Positions 11,204 through 20,149 of a stretch of 32,929 nt of DNA are shown here, piece by piece (the stretch's first letter is position 1; every line of letters begins with the position of its first letter). Location: NCBI GenBank assembly GCA_030835005.1, contig JAUQWT010000112.1, positions 1-32,929 of the forward strand, written 5' to 3'. Source of the DNA: Ignavibacteria bacterium (GTDB lineage Bacteria; Bacteroidota; Ignavibacteria; Tepidaquicellales; OLB5). Under the pieces are notes generated by a model. It saw only the letters and a list, made by a program, of their open reading frames with translations, was not told where the DNA came from and did not search any database. Made by a program: the position numbers and the translations under genes.

Positions 11204-11506
11204 TTAATTGATCTGGTAAAGCGTGGAGTATCTTGTTTTGCCGCCAACCACATACTCACCCAGGATCTTAGTTGTCAACCCGTAGATCGTATCGTCCATT
11301 TCGTCTTCAAGGCCCTCAAACTCAGCCTCATCATTTAGAACGTAAATCTCTGAAAAACTATTCTTTTTGTTCTTATCCTCAACAATCATATAATTATGTT
11401 TAGTATGAGAATTCATGTAATTTTCCAGTTCTTTGGCATCTGAAAGATAATCGTCCCTTTTTTCCGGGTGAACGTCGTAACTAATTTGAAATAGTATTTT
11501 ATTCAT
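11204..11506 (-). CDS. Conserved-looking hypothetical protein (100 aa), possibly a ferredoxin-like/dimeric alpha-beta barrel
   Basis: Open frame with ATG, compact acidic sequence MNKILFQISYDVHPEKRDDYLSDAKELENYM...; no opposing gene. Fold assignment is an impression only. Confidence 0.6.
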   Translation of the reverse strand: MNKILFQISYDVHPEKRDDYLSDAKELENYMNSHTKHNYMIVEDKNKKNSFSEIYVLNDEAEFEGLEDEMDDTIYGLTTKILGEYVVGGKTRYSTLYQIN

Positions 11507-11700
11507 GATTAGGCAATATAATTTTAAGCAATTTTAATTGAAAGTGCATTTTTTAAGTAACTCTTTTTAATTCACTCTCTTACTGAAAGACACATTTGTG
11601 AACAAAAATTTGCCGGATTATTGATACAAATAATGCAATTTTTAAATGATATGCTTTTTATTAAATTTATGGACTGCTTTCAAAACGGTTTTTTTGTACA

Positions 11701-13635
11701 TGCAGAAATCAGACCATAAATAGCATAAGTACCGAACAATCAAATATTTCTCCAGTAGAAAATAGAAGTAGAAATAAACATCTAAAGTACTTATTATATT
11801 TATCCATAGGGGCTTTAGGTGTTGTGTATGGAGATATAGGTACCAGTCCTTTATACGCACTAAAAGAATGTTTTTCGCCGGCACACGGTGTCTTACCAAC
11901 TCATGATAATGTTTTGGGAGTGCTTTCACTCGTATTCTGGGCTCTGATAATTGTCATCTCGATCAAGTACCTGATAATTGTAATGAGGGCCGATAACGAA
12001 GGTGAAGGCGGAATTCTTGCATTAATGGAATTAGTGCGCCCGAATAAATACGGATTGAATTACATTATCATAATTAGCATCGGATTGTTCGGAGCAGCTT
12101 TGCTTTATGGAGACGGAATAATAACTCCAGCTATTTCAGTTCTTAGTGCCGTTGAAGGTCTTCAGATAGCAACACCTCATTTAGAGCATTATGTAATTCC
12201 AATTACCGTAGTAATATTGTTCTTTTTGTTTTATTTTCAGCATAGAGGTACAGGTAAAGTTGGCATTGTGTTCGGGCCAATCATGATTGTTTGGTTCTTA
12301 TCCATTGCAGGTCTTGGTATTGCTGCAATATTAAACAATCCTGAAGTTATTTTGGCTTTGAATCCTTTATATGCTTATCATTTCTTTCTTTCAAATGGAT
12401 TTCACGGATTTGTGATTCTGGGATCTGTTTTTCTCGTTGTCACAGGCGGTGAAGCGCTTTATGCCGATATGGGTCATTTTGGACCAAAGCCCATTAGGTT
12501 TGCCTGGTTTACAATAGTACTTCCTTGTTTGCTGTTGAATTATTTCGGGCAGGGTGCAATGATGCTGCAGAATCCTCTTGCAGCAAAGAACCCGTTTTAT
12601 TTCCTTGCCCCGGATTGGGCACTTTATCCAATGGTTGCGATATCTACAATTGCCACTGTAATTGCCTCACAGGCGCTGATCTCAGGAGCGTTTTCAATTA
12701 CCCAGCAGGCGATTCAACTGGGCTATTTGCCAAGGGTGAGAATAATACATACTTCCCGTGAAGAGCGCGGACAGATCTATATTCCACAGCTTAACTGGAT
12801 GTTATTCATCGGAACGATTTGGCTCGTATTGAGCTTCAGAACTTCCGGAAACCTGGCAGCGGCTTATGGTATTGCAGTTACCTCAACTATGGTTATAACC
12901 ACAATACTTGCCTTTATTGCAATGAGAAAGCTCTGGAAATGGTCAATAATATTTTCGGTATTTATTTCACTATTCTTCATAACTGTTGATCTGGCATTTT
13001 GGGGAGCCAATTTGCTGAAAATACTACACGGAGGATGGGTACCTCTTGCAATTGGTTCAATGATTTACCTTATCATGACTACCTGGAGTTGGGGCAGAAA
13101 AAAACTTCTTTTGAAGATCGAAGAAGAAACTCAGCCGATAGAAAAATTTATTGATGAAGTTATGAGCGTGAGGGTCGTTTCAACACCGGGGACTGCTATA
13201 TATATGTCAAGCAATCCTAAAGGTACGCCTCCTGCACTTGTTAAGAATCTAAAGCATAATAGAGTCCTACACAAGCAGATAATTGTTCTGAGCATAATCT
13301 TCAAGAAAGTGCCTCATATCAATGAAGAAGATTCTATTGTAATTGCCAATCCTACAGAAGGTTTTTACAGAGTTATGGCTTCGTATGGGTTTATGGATAA
13401 TGCGAATATGCAGCAAATAATATCTCTTTTGAATTCTAAAGGGATTGTAATAAATATCGACAAAACTACCTTCTTCCTTGGCAGAGAACTTCTGGTTGTA
13501 AAAGATCGGAATGGATTTATCAGACTAAGGAAGAAATTGTTCGTACTTCTTTCCAGAAATTCTCAAAGAGTTACAGAGTTTTTTAATATTCCTAATGACA
13601 GGGTATTTGAAGTAGGTTCACAGATTGAGCTTTAG
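11701..13635 (+). CDS. kup: KUP/HAK/KT-family potassium uptake protein; exact start unresolved
   Basis: LSIGALGVVYGDIGTSPLYALKECF ... FGAALLYGDGIITPAISVLSAVEGL ... GGWVPLAIG. The ORF track starts at GTG 11824, inside TM1; reading is open upstream to after the TAA at 11662-11664 but has no ATG/GTG/TTG. Start given is approximate. Confidence 0.93.
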   Translation, partial: CRNQTINSISTEQSNISPVENRSRNKHLKYLLYLSIGALGVVYGDIGTSPLYALKECFSPAHGVLPTHDNVLGVLSLVFWALIIVISIKYLIIVMRADNEGEGGILALMELVRPNKYGLNYIIIISIGLFGAALLYGDGIITPAISVLSAVEGLQIATPHLEHYVIPITVVILFFLFYFQHRGTGKVGIVFGPIMIVWFLSIAGLGIAAILNNPEVILALNPLYAYHFFLSNGFHGFVILGSVFLVVTGGEALYADMGHFGPKPIRFAWFTIVLPCLLLNYFGQGAMMLQNPLAAKNPFYFLAPDWALYPMVAISTIATVIASQALISGAFSITQQAIQLGYLPRVRIIHTSREERGQIYIPQLNWMLFIGTIWLVLSFRTSGNLAAAYGIAVTSTMVITTILAFIAMRKLWKWSIIFSVFISLFFITVDLAFWGANLLKILHGGWVPLAIGSMIYLIMTTWSWGRKKLLLKIEEETQPIEKFIDEVMSVRVVSTPGTAIYMSSNPKGTPPALVKNLKHNRVLHKQIIVLSIIFKKVPHINEEDSIVIANPTEGFYRVMASYGFMDNANMQQIISLLNSKGIVINIDKTTFFLGRELLVVKDRNGFIRLRKKLFVLLSRNSQRVTEFFNIPNDRVFEVGSQIEL

Positions 13636-13641
13636 TAGCTG

Positions 13642-14034
13642 TCAATAACCTGCTTGTCTGATCTCATCTTCATTCATCCCAAAATAATGTGCCACTTCAT
13701 GTATCACCACTTCCCTGATCTTCTCTTTTAGTTCATCCATAGTATCGCAATGAGACTCAATATTCCTTTGAAATAAGATTATCCTGTCGGGAGTAACTCC
13801 CATATAATAAGTATTTCTAAAAGTGTACGGTGTGCCTGAATACAATCCGAGCAGCGAATAAATATTCGGCAGTCCTAATCGTTCTATATCGCTTTCTGTT
13901 GGATACTGCTCAACAATAAACGCTACATTATCGATCTTTTTTTTGAAATCTGCAGGTATTGCTGCAATTGCATCATCCATCATGCCGTGGAATTCGTCTT
14001 CACTTACTCTTATCATCACAATCCTCCATAACAA
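13642..14034 (-). CDS. Minimal zincin metallopeptidase family protein (PF06262-like)
   Basis: C-terminal VVIHEVAHYFGMNEDEIRQAGY (HExxHxxGMxExxI) typical of the short metallopeptidase family. Confidence 0.85.
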   Translation of the reverse strand: MLWRIVMIRVSEDEFHGMMDDAIAAIPADFKKKIDNVAFIVEQYPTESDIERLGLPNIYSLLGLYSGTPYTFRNTYYMGVTPDRIILFQRNIESHCDTMDELKEKIREVVIHEVAHYFGMNEDEIRQAGY

Positions 14035-14707
14035 ACGGTTTTTTTATTTCTACTATTCTGAATTTTTCGCTATACTTATATTTCCTTGTATAGTTAGATA
14101 AATGGGATCTAACCCACTTAGACATTGAATCATGATCATCAAATTGGGACCGGTGAGCCTCGATTAATCTTATCTTTGAGTCTATATACTTTGTAATATT
14201 CTCAAAAAAATTAGGCTTTTCAGGACCGAAAAAATGAAAAAAACTCACTGCATGCGGGTTACCGGGATAAGCATAACGGTTTCTTGCTGCAAAAACTGCA
14301 TCAAATACAGCTTCTGCAATAATTCGATGATCGCGGTGATTGAGATTTATGCTTTCAAAAGATTTATTCGCCGGGTCAAAACTGAAAATAATATCTGGCT
14401 TTACTGCTTTGATTATTTTCACCAGCTTTGAGCGCAAACTCTCGGTATATTCCAAATGGCAATCTCTTTGATTGAGAAAAAATACTTCCTTTACTCCAAG
14501 TATTGCCGCAGCCTTCAGCTGTTCTTTATGCCTGATCTTAATTCTCTCTGCTTTAGGCTTATGTTTGATCTTAAAGCCATTTTCACCATTAGTAGCGACT
14601 GCAAAAAAGATATCATAACCCGATTCTTTATACTTAAACATAGTACCGCCGCAGGAAAACTCGATATCATCAGGGTGGGCAGAAACTGCTAGGATAACTT
14701 TTCTCAT
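14000..14707 (-). CDS. PIG-L/LmbE-family deacetylase
   Basis: VILAVSAHPDDIEFSCGGTMFKYKESGYDIFFAVATNGE (AHPDD motif), NHRDHRIIAEAVFDAVF. Confidence 0.88.
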   Translation of the reverse strand: MRKVILAVSAHPDDIEFSCGGTMFKYKESGYDIFFAVATNGENGFKIKHKPKAERIKIRHKEQLKAAAILGVKEVFFLNQRDCHLEYTESLRSKLVKIIKAVKPDIIFSFDPANKSFESINLNHRDHRIIAEAVFDAVFAARNRYAYPGNPHAVSFFHFFGPEKPNFFENITKYIDSKIRLIEAHRSQFDDHDSMSKWVRSHLSNYTRKYKYSEKFRIVEIKKPFVMEDCDDKSK

Positions 14708-15444
14708 TGCTGGTACCTATCCAGCTTGAAACTTTCGCCTAAATAGAGTTTCCGGACTTTTTCGTCATCCGCAAGAACTTCAGAAGAACCTTGACGAAAA
14801 ATCTTTCCTTCAATCAAAATGTAACCCCTGTCAACAATTGATAACGTTTCATGTACATTATGATCCGTTATCAGAACACCGATACCTTTTTCCTTCAGCT
14901 TGGCAACTATCTTCATGATTTCTTCTACAGCAATCGGGTCTATTCCGGCAAAAGGTTCGTCAAGCAGTATGAATTTAGGGTCAGTAGCAATTGCCCGAGC
15001 AATTTCAGTGCGTCTTCTTTCGCCTCCGGATAAAACATAGCCTTTGCTTGAAGCGATGTTGCTTATACCAAACTCTTTCATAAGCTCGTTAGTCTTATCT
15101 TCCCTCTCGAATTTTTCCAGATGCATGAATTCAAGTACTGAATAAATATTTTGATAAACAGTCATTTTTTGAAATATTGAAGCTTCCTGTGGCAAATAAC
15201 CTATGCCAAGTCTTGCTCTTTTATACATAGGTTGAGAAGAAATATCTTCACCATCCAGTAAAACCTCACCGGAGTTAGGTTTTATCATTCCTGTAATAAC
15301 ATAAAACGTTGTTGTTTTACCGGCTCCGTTTGGTCCAAGAAGCCCCACAACTTCACCCTGCTTCACAGAAATGGAAACTCCGTCAACAACTGGTCGTTTG
15401 TTGTAGATCTTAACAAGATCATTTGCTTTTAGAATAGATGCCAA
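14704..15444 (-). CDS. lptB: LPS export ABC transporter ATP-binding protein LptB
   Basis: GLLGPNGAGKTTTFYVITGMIKPNSGEVLLDGEDIS, GIGYLPQEASIFQKMTVYQNI, LSGGERRRTEIARAIATDPKFILLDEPFAGIDPIAVEEI, LITDHNVHETLSIVDRGYIL. Confidence 0.95.
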   Translation of the reverse strand: MASILKANDLVKIYNKRPVVDGVSISVKQGEVVGLLGPNGAGKTTTFYVITGMIKPNSGEVLLDGEDISSQPMYKRARLGIGYLPQEASIFQKMTVYQNIYSVLEFMHLEKFEREDKTNELMKEFGISNIASSKGYVLSGGERRRTEIARAIATDPKFILLDEPFAGIDPIAVEEIMKIVAKLKEKGIGVLITDHNVHETLSIVDRGYILIEGKIFRQGSSEVLADDEKVRKLYLGESFKLDRYQQ

Positions 15445-15450
15445 TGAATA

Positions 15451-16194
15451 TTAATTTCCTTTAATTGATTTAATTTGTTTAGCCAATTCACTCAAAACTT
15501 CTCCGCTTTTTCCCAGAATTGTTTCATCAAGATCCATTGACATAGCTGTAGGTTTTGTATTTATCTCTACAACATATGCTCCGGCTCTTTTGGCTATTAT
15601 CGGCATTAAAGCTGCCGGATAAACCTCTGACGATGTTCCGATCGAAAAGAACACATCTGAAGCAGCTGCGCACTCCTGAGCATAGATCAATGATTCTTCA
15701 GGTAGCATCTCCCCAAACCAAACAACATCTGGTCTGATCAGGCCTCCACACTTCTCACATTTTAAAACTTTTTTTTCAGTAACATCTATCTCGTTGTAAA
15801 AAGTCCTGCACTTCAGGCAGAAATTCCGCTCAATATTCCCGTGAAGCTCGGTAATATTTCTGCTCCCGGCACGAAAATGAAGATTGTCAATATTCTGGGT
15901 TATGACATCAAATTTCGGGAACAATAATTCCATTTCGGCTAGAGCAATATGACCCGGATTCGGCTTGACCTCACGCATGATCTCACGTCTATGCTGATAC
16001 CAGTTCCATACAAAATCAGGATCATTAATGAAGGCATCAAAATTAGCAAGATCTTCGGGTCTGAATTTTTCCCAAATTCCCCCTTTATCTCTAAAGGTGG
16101 GGACACCGCTTTCTGCAGATACTCCGGCCCCGGTTAAGACCGAAACATTTCTCGCTTTTGCAAGCCGGTTGATCAATTCTTTGCTGAACTTCAC
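15451..16194 (-). CDS. cobB: Sir2-family NAD-dependent protein deacylase (GTG start)
   Basis: VLTGAGVSAESGVPTFRDKGGIWEKF, TQNIDNLHFRAGSRNITELHGN, CLKC...CEKCGGLIRPDVVWFGEMLPE, IGTSSEVYPAALMP. Confidence 0.93.
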   Translation of the reverse strand: MKFSKELINRLAKARNVSVLTGAGVSAESGVPTFRDKGGIWEKFRPEDLANFDAFINDPDFVWNWYQHRREIMREVKPNPGHIALAEMELLFPKFDVITQNIDNLHFRAGSRNITELHGNIERNFCLKCRTFYNEIDVTEKKVLKCEKCGGLIRPDVVWFGEMLPEESLIYAQECAAASDVFFSIGTSSEVYPAALMPIIAKRAGAYVVEINTKPTAMSMDLDETILGKSGEVLSELAKQIKSIKGN

Positions 16195-16916
16195 TATTGC
16201 CTGATTCTTCTGATTATTGTCAGCATTTCTCTCACTGCAGAATCAAGACCTGTAAAAACAGCTCTCGCTAAAATAGAGTGCCCGATACTCACTTCATCAA
16301 TATCGTATATATTCGCAATTGCAGTAATATTCTGGTAATTAAGTCCGTGCCCTGCATTAACACCTATTCCAAGTCCTTTGGCTATAGATGCAGTCTGCCT
16401 GATCTTTTCCAGCTCAGTTATGAGCTCAGCTGAATTGTGAAGCCTTGCATACTTTCCGGTATGAATTTCAATCATATCTGCTCCGTATTCTAATGCCAAA
16501 TCTACACTTTCCGGCGATGGCTCAATAAATAGGCTAATCTTGATGCCTGCTTCTTTAAGATGTTCGATCGCAGGCGTCAGCTTAAATTCAGCAGCAGCCA
16601 GATCAAGTCCGCCTTCAGTTGTCAACTCTTCTCTTTTTTCCGGAACAAGTGTGACCATATACGGTTTCAGACCACACGCAATCCTAACCATTTCATCAGT
16701 TGCTGCCATTTCAAGATCAAGTTTAGTCTTAACAGTTTCCATCAGGATCTTTACATCACGATCTATAATATGCCTTCTGTCTTCTCTCAAATGGCATACT
16801 ATTCCGTCTGCTCCCGCTAATTCACAAATACCCGCTGCCAAAACAGGATCAGGTTCAACTTCCCTTCTTGCCTGCCTTAAGGTAGCGATATGATCGATAT
16901 TTATGCAAAGTCTCAT
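16194..16916 (-). CDS. pdxJ: Pyridoxine 5'-phosphate synthase PdxJ
   Basis: LCINIDHIATLRQARREVEPDPVLAAGICELAGADGIVCHLREDRRHI, LEMAATDEM, VTLVPEKREELTTEGGLDL, GVNAGHGLNYQN, EVSIGHSILARAVFTGL. Confidence 0.96.
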   Translation of the reverse strand: MRLCINIDHIATLRQARREVEPDPVLAAGICELAGADGIVCHLREDRRHIIDRDVKILMETVKTKLDLEMAATDEMVRIACGLKPYMVTLVPEKREELTTEGGLDLAAAEFKLTPAIEHLKEAGIKISLFIEPSPESVDLALEYGADMIEIHTGKYARLHNSAELITELEKIRQTASIAKGLGIGVNAGHGLNYQNITAIANIYDIDEVSIGHSILARAVFTGLDSAVREMLTIIRRIRQ

Positions 16917-16930
16917 AGGTTTACACTATA

Positions 16931-17701
16931 TTAGTTTGTAAAAAGTTTTATGAATGAGTCAATTCCAATTCCGTAAGATTGCGACTTATATCTCAATACC
17001 GAGATCACATCTACAAATATCATTACAGACCAATGAACAAGAAAACAGTAAATAAACGAGTTGGCCCTCCAGGCCTGTATTCCAAGTATCAGCCCTGCAA
17101 AAATTGATGCAAATGTCTCAATGTCCGGTTTCCCCCTATGTAGAATAAAGAACGGCACCATCTGTATAAAAATTGCATAGTAGCCGAACTTTTGTTTCAG
17201 ACCAAACATCATGTAACCGCGCCAAAAAAACTCCCAAGCAAGCATGTATAGCCCGACAAATAGCTCATAATACAGCAATACACTGATATTTTCTCTTACA
17301 AATAGTCCGCCCTGCGGATAAGTTCTTGCAAAACTCTCTGATCCGGATGCCATCCACAGGAATGGAAGCATAACAATAATAAACAGCAAACTCGATTTTA
17401 GTCCGAACTTGTAATCACCAAGCCTGAAGCCATAATCCGAAGGCTTGCCTTTCAGTACAAGCGGTATCAATACCAGGGGCACTATAAGCATCAGGAAACT
17501 ATCAGCAGAAAACCAGTACAACGTTGAATAGAATTTGTCATCACTCGTGTCAAAAACCTTTCTGAAGAAGTTTGGAGAGGCATAATACATTGAAAGGAAT
17601 GTGATAACTGCAACAGAAATGAAAATAAAACTCTCCTTGAAACTTAGAGTCTTAATTGCATTAATCAAAGACCGCAATTCATTTTTCAATCCGCTAATCA
17701 A
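16931..17701 (-). CDS. CPBP-family (Abi-like) membrane protein/putative intramembrane protease (TTG start)
   Basis: Multi-TM protein with LAWEFFWRGYMMFGL and FFILHRGKP, resembling CPBP motifs 1 and 2, and a late LVHWSVMIFVD. Confidence 0.7.
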   Translation of the reverse strand: MISGLKNELRSLINAIKTLSFKESFIFISVAVITFLSMYYASPNFFRKVFDTSDDKFYSTLYWFSADSFLMLIVPLVLIPLVLKGKPSDYGFRLGDYKFGLKSSLLFIIVMLPFLWMASGSESFARTYPQGGLFVRENISVLLYYELFVGLYMLAWEFFWRGYMMFGLKQKFGYYAIFIQMVPFFILHRGKPDIETFASIFAGLILGIQAWRANSFIYCFLVHWSVMIFVDVISVLRYKSQSYGIGIDSFIKLFTN

Positions 17702-17715
17702 GATTATTTTTTGGT

Positions 17716-18642
17716 TTATTGTGTCTTCTTTTTAATAACATACTGGATCAAATCCGGTTTAGACGCAATTACAATACAGCCTTCCGGGACATCAAATTTT
17801 GGAGATAGTGAACCCGTTGTATCAGATAGTATTTTTGCGAAATCTATTACTGCCTTTATCTTGGTATTATCAACCTTAGCCAGTTGATTTACACCGCCTT
17901 TCAAATGCACAGCAATAGTTTGGGGAATCAACAGTACATCTTTATCAGGCGGAATATCCGAGACACCGATCTCAACTCCGGTGAATTCCTTTTCGGCAGT
18001 TAACTCGATATTGACCATCAATCTGACTTCATTCTGTGATATCCAGAGCAAGTTTGACAAGCTATCGGAAACCGGAATATTCCTCATGATCTCAGCATTA
18101 ACTCCGTCAAAGAAGAATGATTTCGTATTCAATTGACTGATATTTTTCAGAAGATCAACTGCACCACCTATCTTTAAACTGTCCGGTGTTAGAACCGGTT
18201 TTCCCACTACCTGGTATCCTTCCATGCATTCTATTGAAACCCTTGGAACAAGCTTCACGTACTTTTCTTCATAGCTTTCAATATTCACAAACAATGTTTC
18301 TGGAAAAGCCGATACGATTACCATATTGTCAGTAAGGCCGAGATTACTTTCTAGATAATCTTTTGTCAATAAGATAAATCGATCCTTTTTCCTCGTGTTA
18401 ATGTCGTAATTGAACTGCAAATTCAATGAGGTGAAAAGTCGAAGAAGATTCCAGCCGCTCCCTCTGAACTTCACTTCAAGATTCAATGGAATATTGCCTG
18501 ATACAGCAAAAGGCTTATTAATGTTGATTTTTACAGGAATAGTTTTTTCTATCTCATAAGTCTGGTTTAAGTTAAGCGATAACCATAGAATTACGGATAA
18601 AACAAACGATGCAATTACAATATGATACCTGTATTTCAGCAA
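17716..18642 (-). CDS. YbbR-like domain protein (TTG start)
   Basis: N-terminal single TM (HIVIASFVLSVILWLSLNLNQTYEIEKTIPVKINI) followed by beta-rich repeats as in YbbR/CdaR-family proteins. Confidence 0.75.
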   Translation of the reverse strand: MLKYRYHIVIASFVLSVILWLSLNLNQTYEIEKTIPVKININKPFAVSGNIPLNLEVKFRGSGWNLLRLFTSLNLQFNYDINTRKKDRFILLTKDYLESNLGLTDNMVIVSAFPETLFVNIESYEEKYVKLVPRVSIECMEGYQVVGKPVLTPDSLKIGGAVDLLKNISQLNTKSFFFDGVNAEIMRNIPVSDSLSNLLWISQNEVRLMVNIELTAEKEFTGVEIGVSDIPPDKDVLLIPQTIAVHLKGGVNQLAKVDNTKIKAVIDFAKILSDTTGSLSPKFDVPEGCIVIASKPDLIQYVIKKKTQ

Positions 18643-18712
18643 AATTCAAACTAAATAGTTAATTTCAAATATCTTAAATAATTTGCTTTGTTTAAATCCT
18701 AAATAAAATCAT

Positions 18713-18737
18713 AAAAAAAGCCGGCTTCAGGCCGGCT
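18713..18737 (-). terminator. Rho-independent terminator after the GWxTD gene
   Basis: AGCCGGC-ctgaa-GCCGGCT stem followed by TTTTTTT on the minus strand. Confidence 0.85.
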
Positions 18738-18756
18738 CAATAACGATTAACTATCC

Positions 18757-20118
18757 TCAGCGCAGCTTTAGTTTCTCTTGCCAGTCTTCATCGCGTACTT
18801 CATTCTGTGCTGTAGAGTGAATAAGCTGATAATCTCCATATCCAGCACTCATATCAATAAATACGAATATTGCACCGCCCTGAAGCTTATTGTAAGTCCA
18901 AATCTCATATGCTCTGGTTGATCCTTCATATGGAAATCTTTCGATTTCATCATATTTCCCGAAAATTGCATAAACTCTTCCTCTATCTGACTTCCATCCT
19001 TCACGGAAATCACTTCTGAAATTCTTTTTTGCATATTCGATCCTTGAAAAATATTCTTTCTTGGTTAAGATCGAGCTTATTAGTTTCCAGTATTTGAACA
19101 TGAACATTCTTTTTTCGTCAACACTCTTTAACTGTTCATATTGGTCTTTCTGAACATCAGTCATAATATAGATCGCTCTGTCGAATTCACTATCAACATC
19201 TTTTTCTGTCATCTTCGGGTATTCGCTTAATAAGTATTCATTTTCCAGGTCAGTCAGGTTAACATTACTTACGTTAGAATCACTGCTGTAAATATAGAAA
19301 TATTTATAAGCTCTTATTCTTTCCTCCTTCTTTTCGTCAAAAAGCTTCACAAGCAGTAAGTAACGGTTAGAAGGCAGCCCGCCAATATCAATCGAGCCAA
19401 ATTCCACTTTCGAATCAGCCTGTACAGGATACTCTTTATCTGCAGATTTAATATCTGATCCATCCTGGTTAGCAATAGAAACTGCTACTGAATACTTGCT
19501 GCCAAGATCTGAAGTATTTATATTATATATTTCGAGATAATAATATAATTTACTCAGGTTATTGCCGAATAATGAAGACGGATTGGGAGTTACTTCCAGT
19601 GTGTTCTTATAAAATATATTGTCAGCATCATTTGATTTAACAATATTCGTGCCAAGCTGTATAGTACTGAGGTTTAACTGATTGGTTGAAAAATCTTTCA
19701 GTACAATATCTTCTTCAAAATCAGCAAACTTAGAAGAATCTCCAAAATCCGATGCTCTTATCTTGACAGAATAGGTACCTGAATCGAGTAGCACATTTAT
19801 CTGGCCGGTCAGTTTGAAACCTTTGCTGCTCTGAGTTGTATCTTTAAGTACGAAAGGAACCTTAAAATCTTTAGCAACAACAGTTTTTTGCAGATTTTTG
19901 TTAAAAATTGTCATTGAAATCTTGCCATTTGCTTCATATCCTTCATTCGATTTAACAAAGATCAGGTTATCAGGATGAAAAGAGTAATAAAACTCAACAA
20001 AGTTTTTGCTTGATTCATCTTTAAAAATTGAATAATCAAAATCGAAGTTAAAATCATCGCCTGATAAAGCAATTGATTGAAACAACACGAGGACTAATAA
20101 TATTCGGATAATTTTCAT
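18757..20118 (-). CDS. GWxTD domain-containing protein, exported
   Basis: Signal-peptide-like N-terminus; C-terminal EGWKSDRGRVYAIFGKYDEIERFPYEGSTRAYEIWTYNKLQGGAIFVFID matches the GWxTD domain with T to S variation. Confidence 0.85.
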   Translation of the reverse strand: MKIIRILLVLVLFQSIALSGDDFNFDFDYSIFKDESSKNFVEFYYSFHPDNLIFVKSNEGYEANGKISMTIFNKNLQKTVVAKDFKVPFVLKDTTQSSKGFKLTGQINVLLDSGTYSVKIRASDFGDSSKFADFEEDIVLKDFSTNQLNLSTIQLGTNIVKSNDADNIFYKNTLEVTPNPSSLFGNNLSKLYYYLEIYNINTSDLGSKYSVAVSIANQDGSDIKSADKEYPVQADSKVEFGSIDIGGLPSNRYLLLVKLFDEKKEERIRAYKYFYIYSSDSNVSNVNLTDLENEYLLSEYPKMTEKDVDSEFDRAIYIMTDVQKDQYEQLKSVDEKRMFMFKYWKLISSILTKKEYFSRIEYAKKNFRSDFREGWKSDRGRVYAIFGKYDEIERFPYEGSTRAYEIWTYNKLQGGAIFVFIDMSAGYGDYQLIHSTAQNEVRDEDWQEKLKLR

Positions 20119-20149
20119 AAGATAAAAATATTAAAAGTGGGTTAAAAAG

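Noticed and set aside
11642-11929. 95-aa minus-strand ORF
   Set aside because: Antisense to the kup N-terminal coding region and intergenic sequence; no recognisable domain and kup is well supported.
15451-16194. Sir2 protein as a defence-system component
   Set aside because: Standalone canonical zinc-containing CobB-type sirtuin embedded in a metabolic operon, with no TIR, Argonaute or other defence partner.
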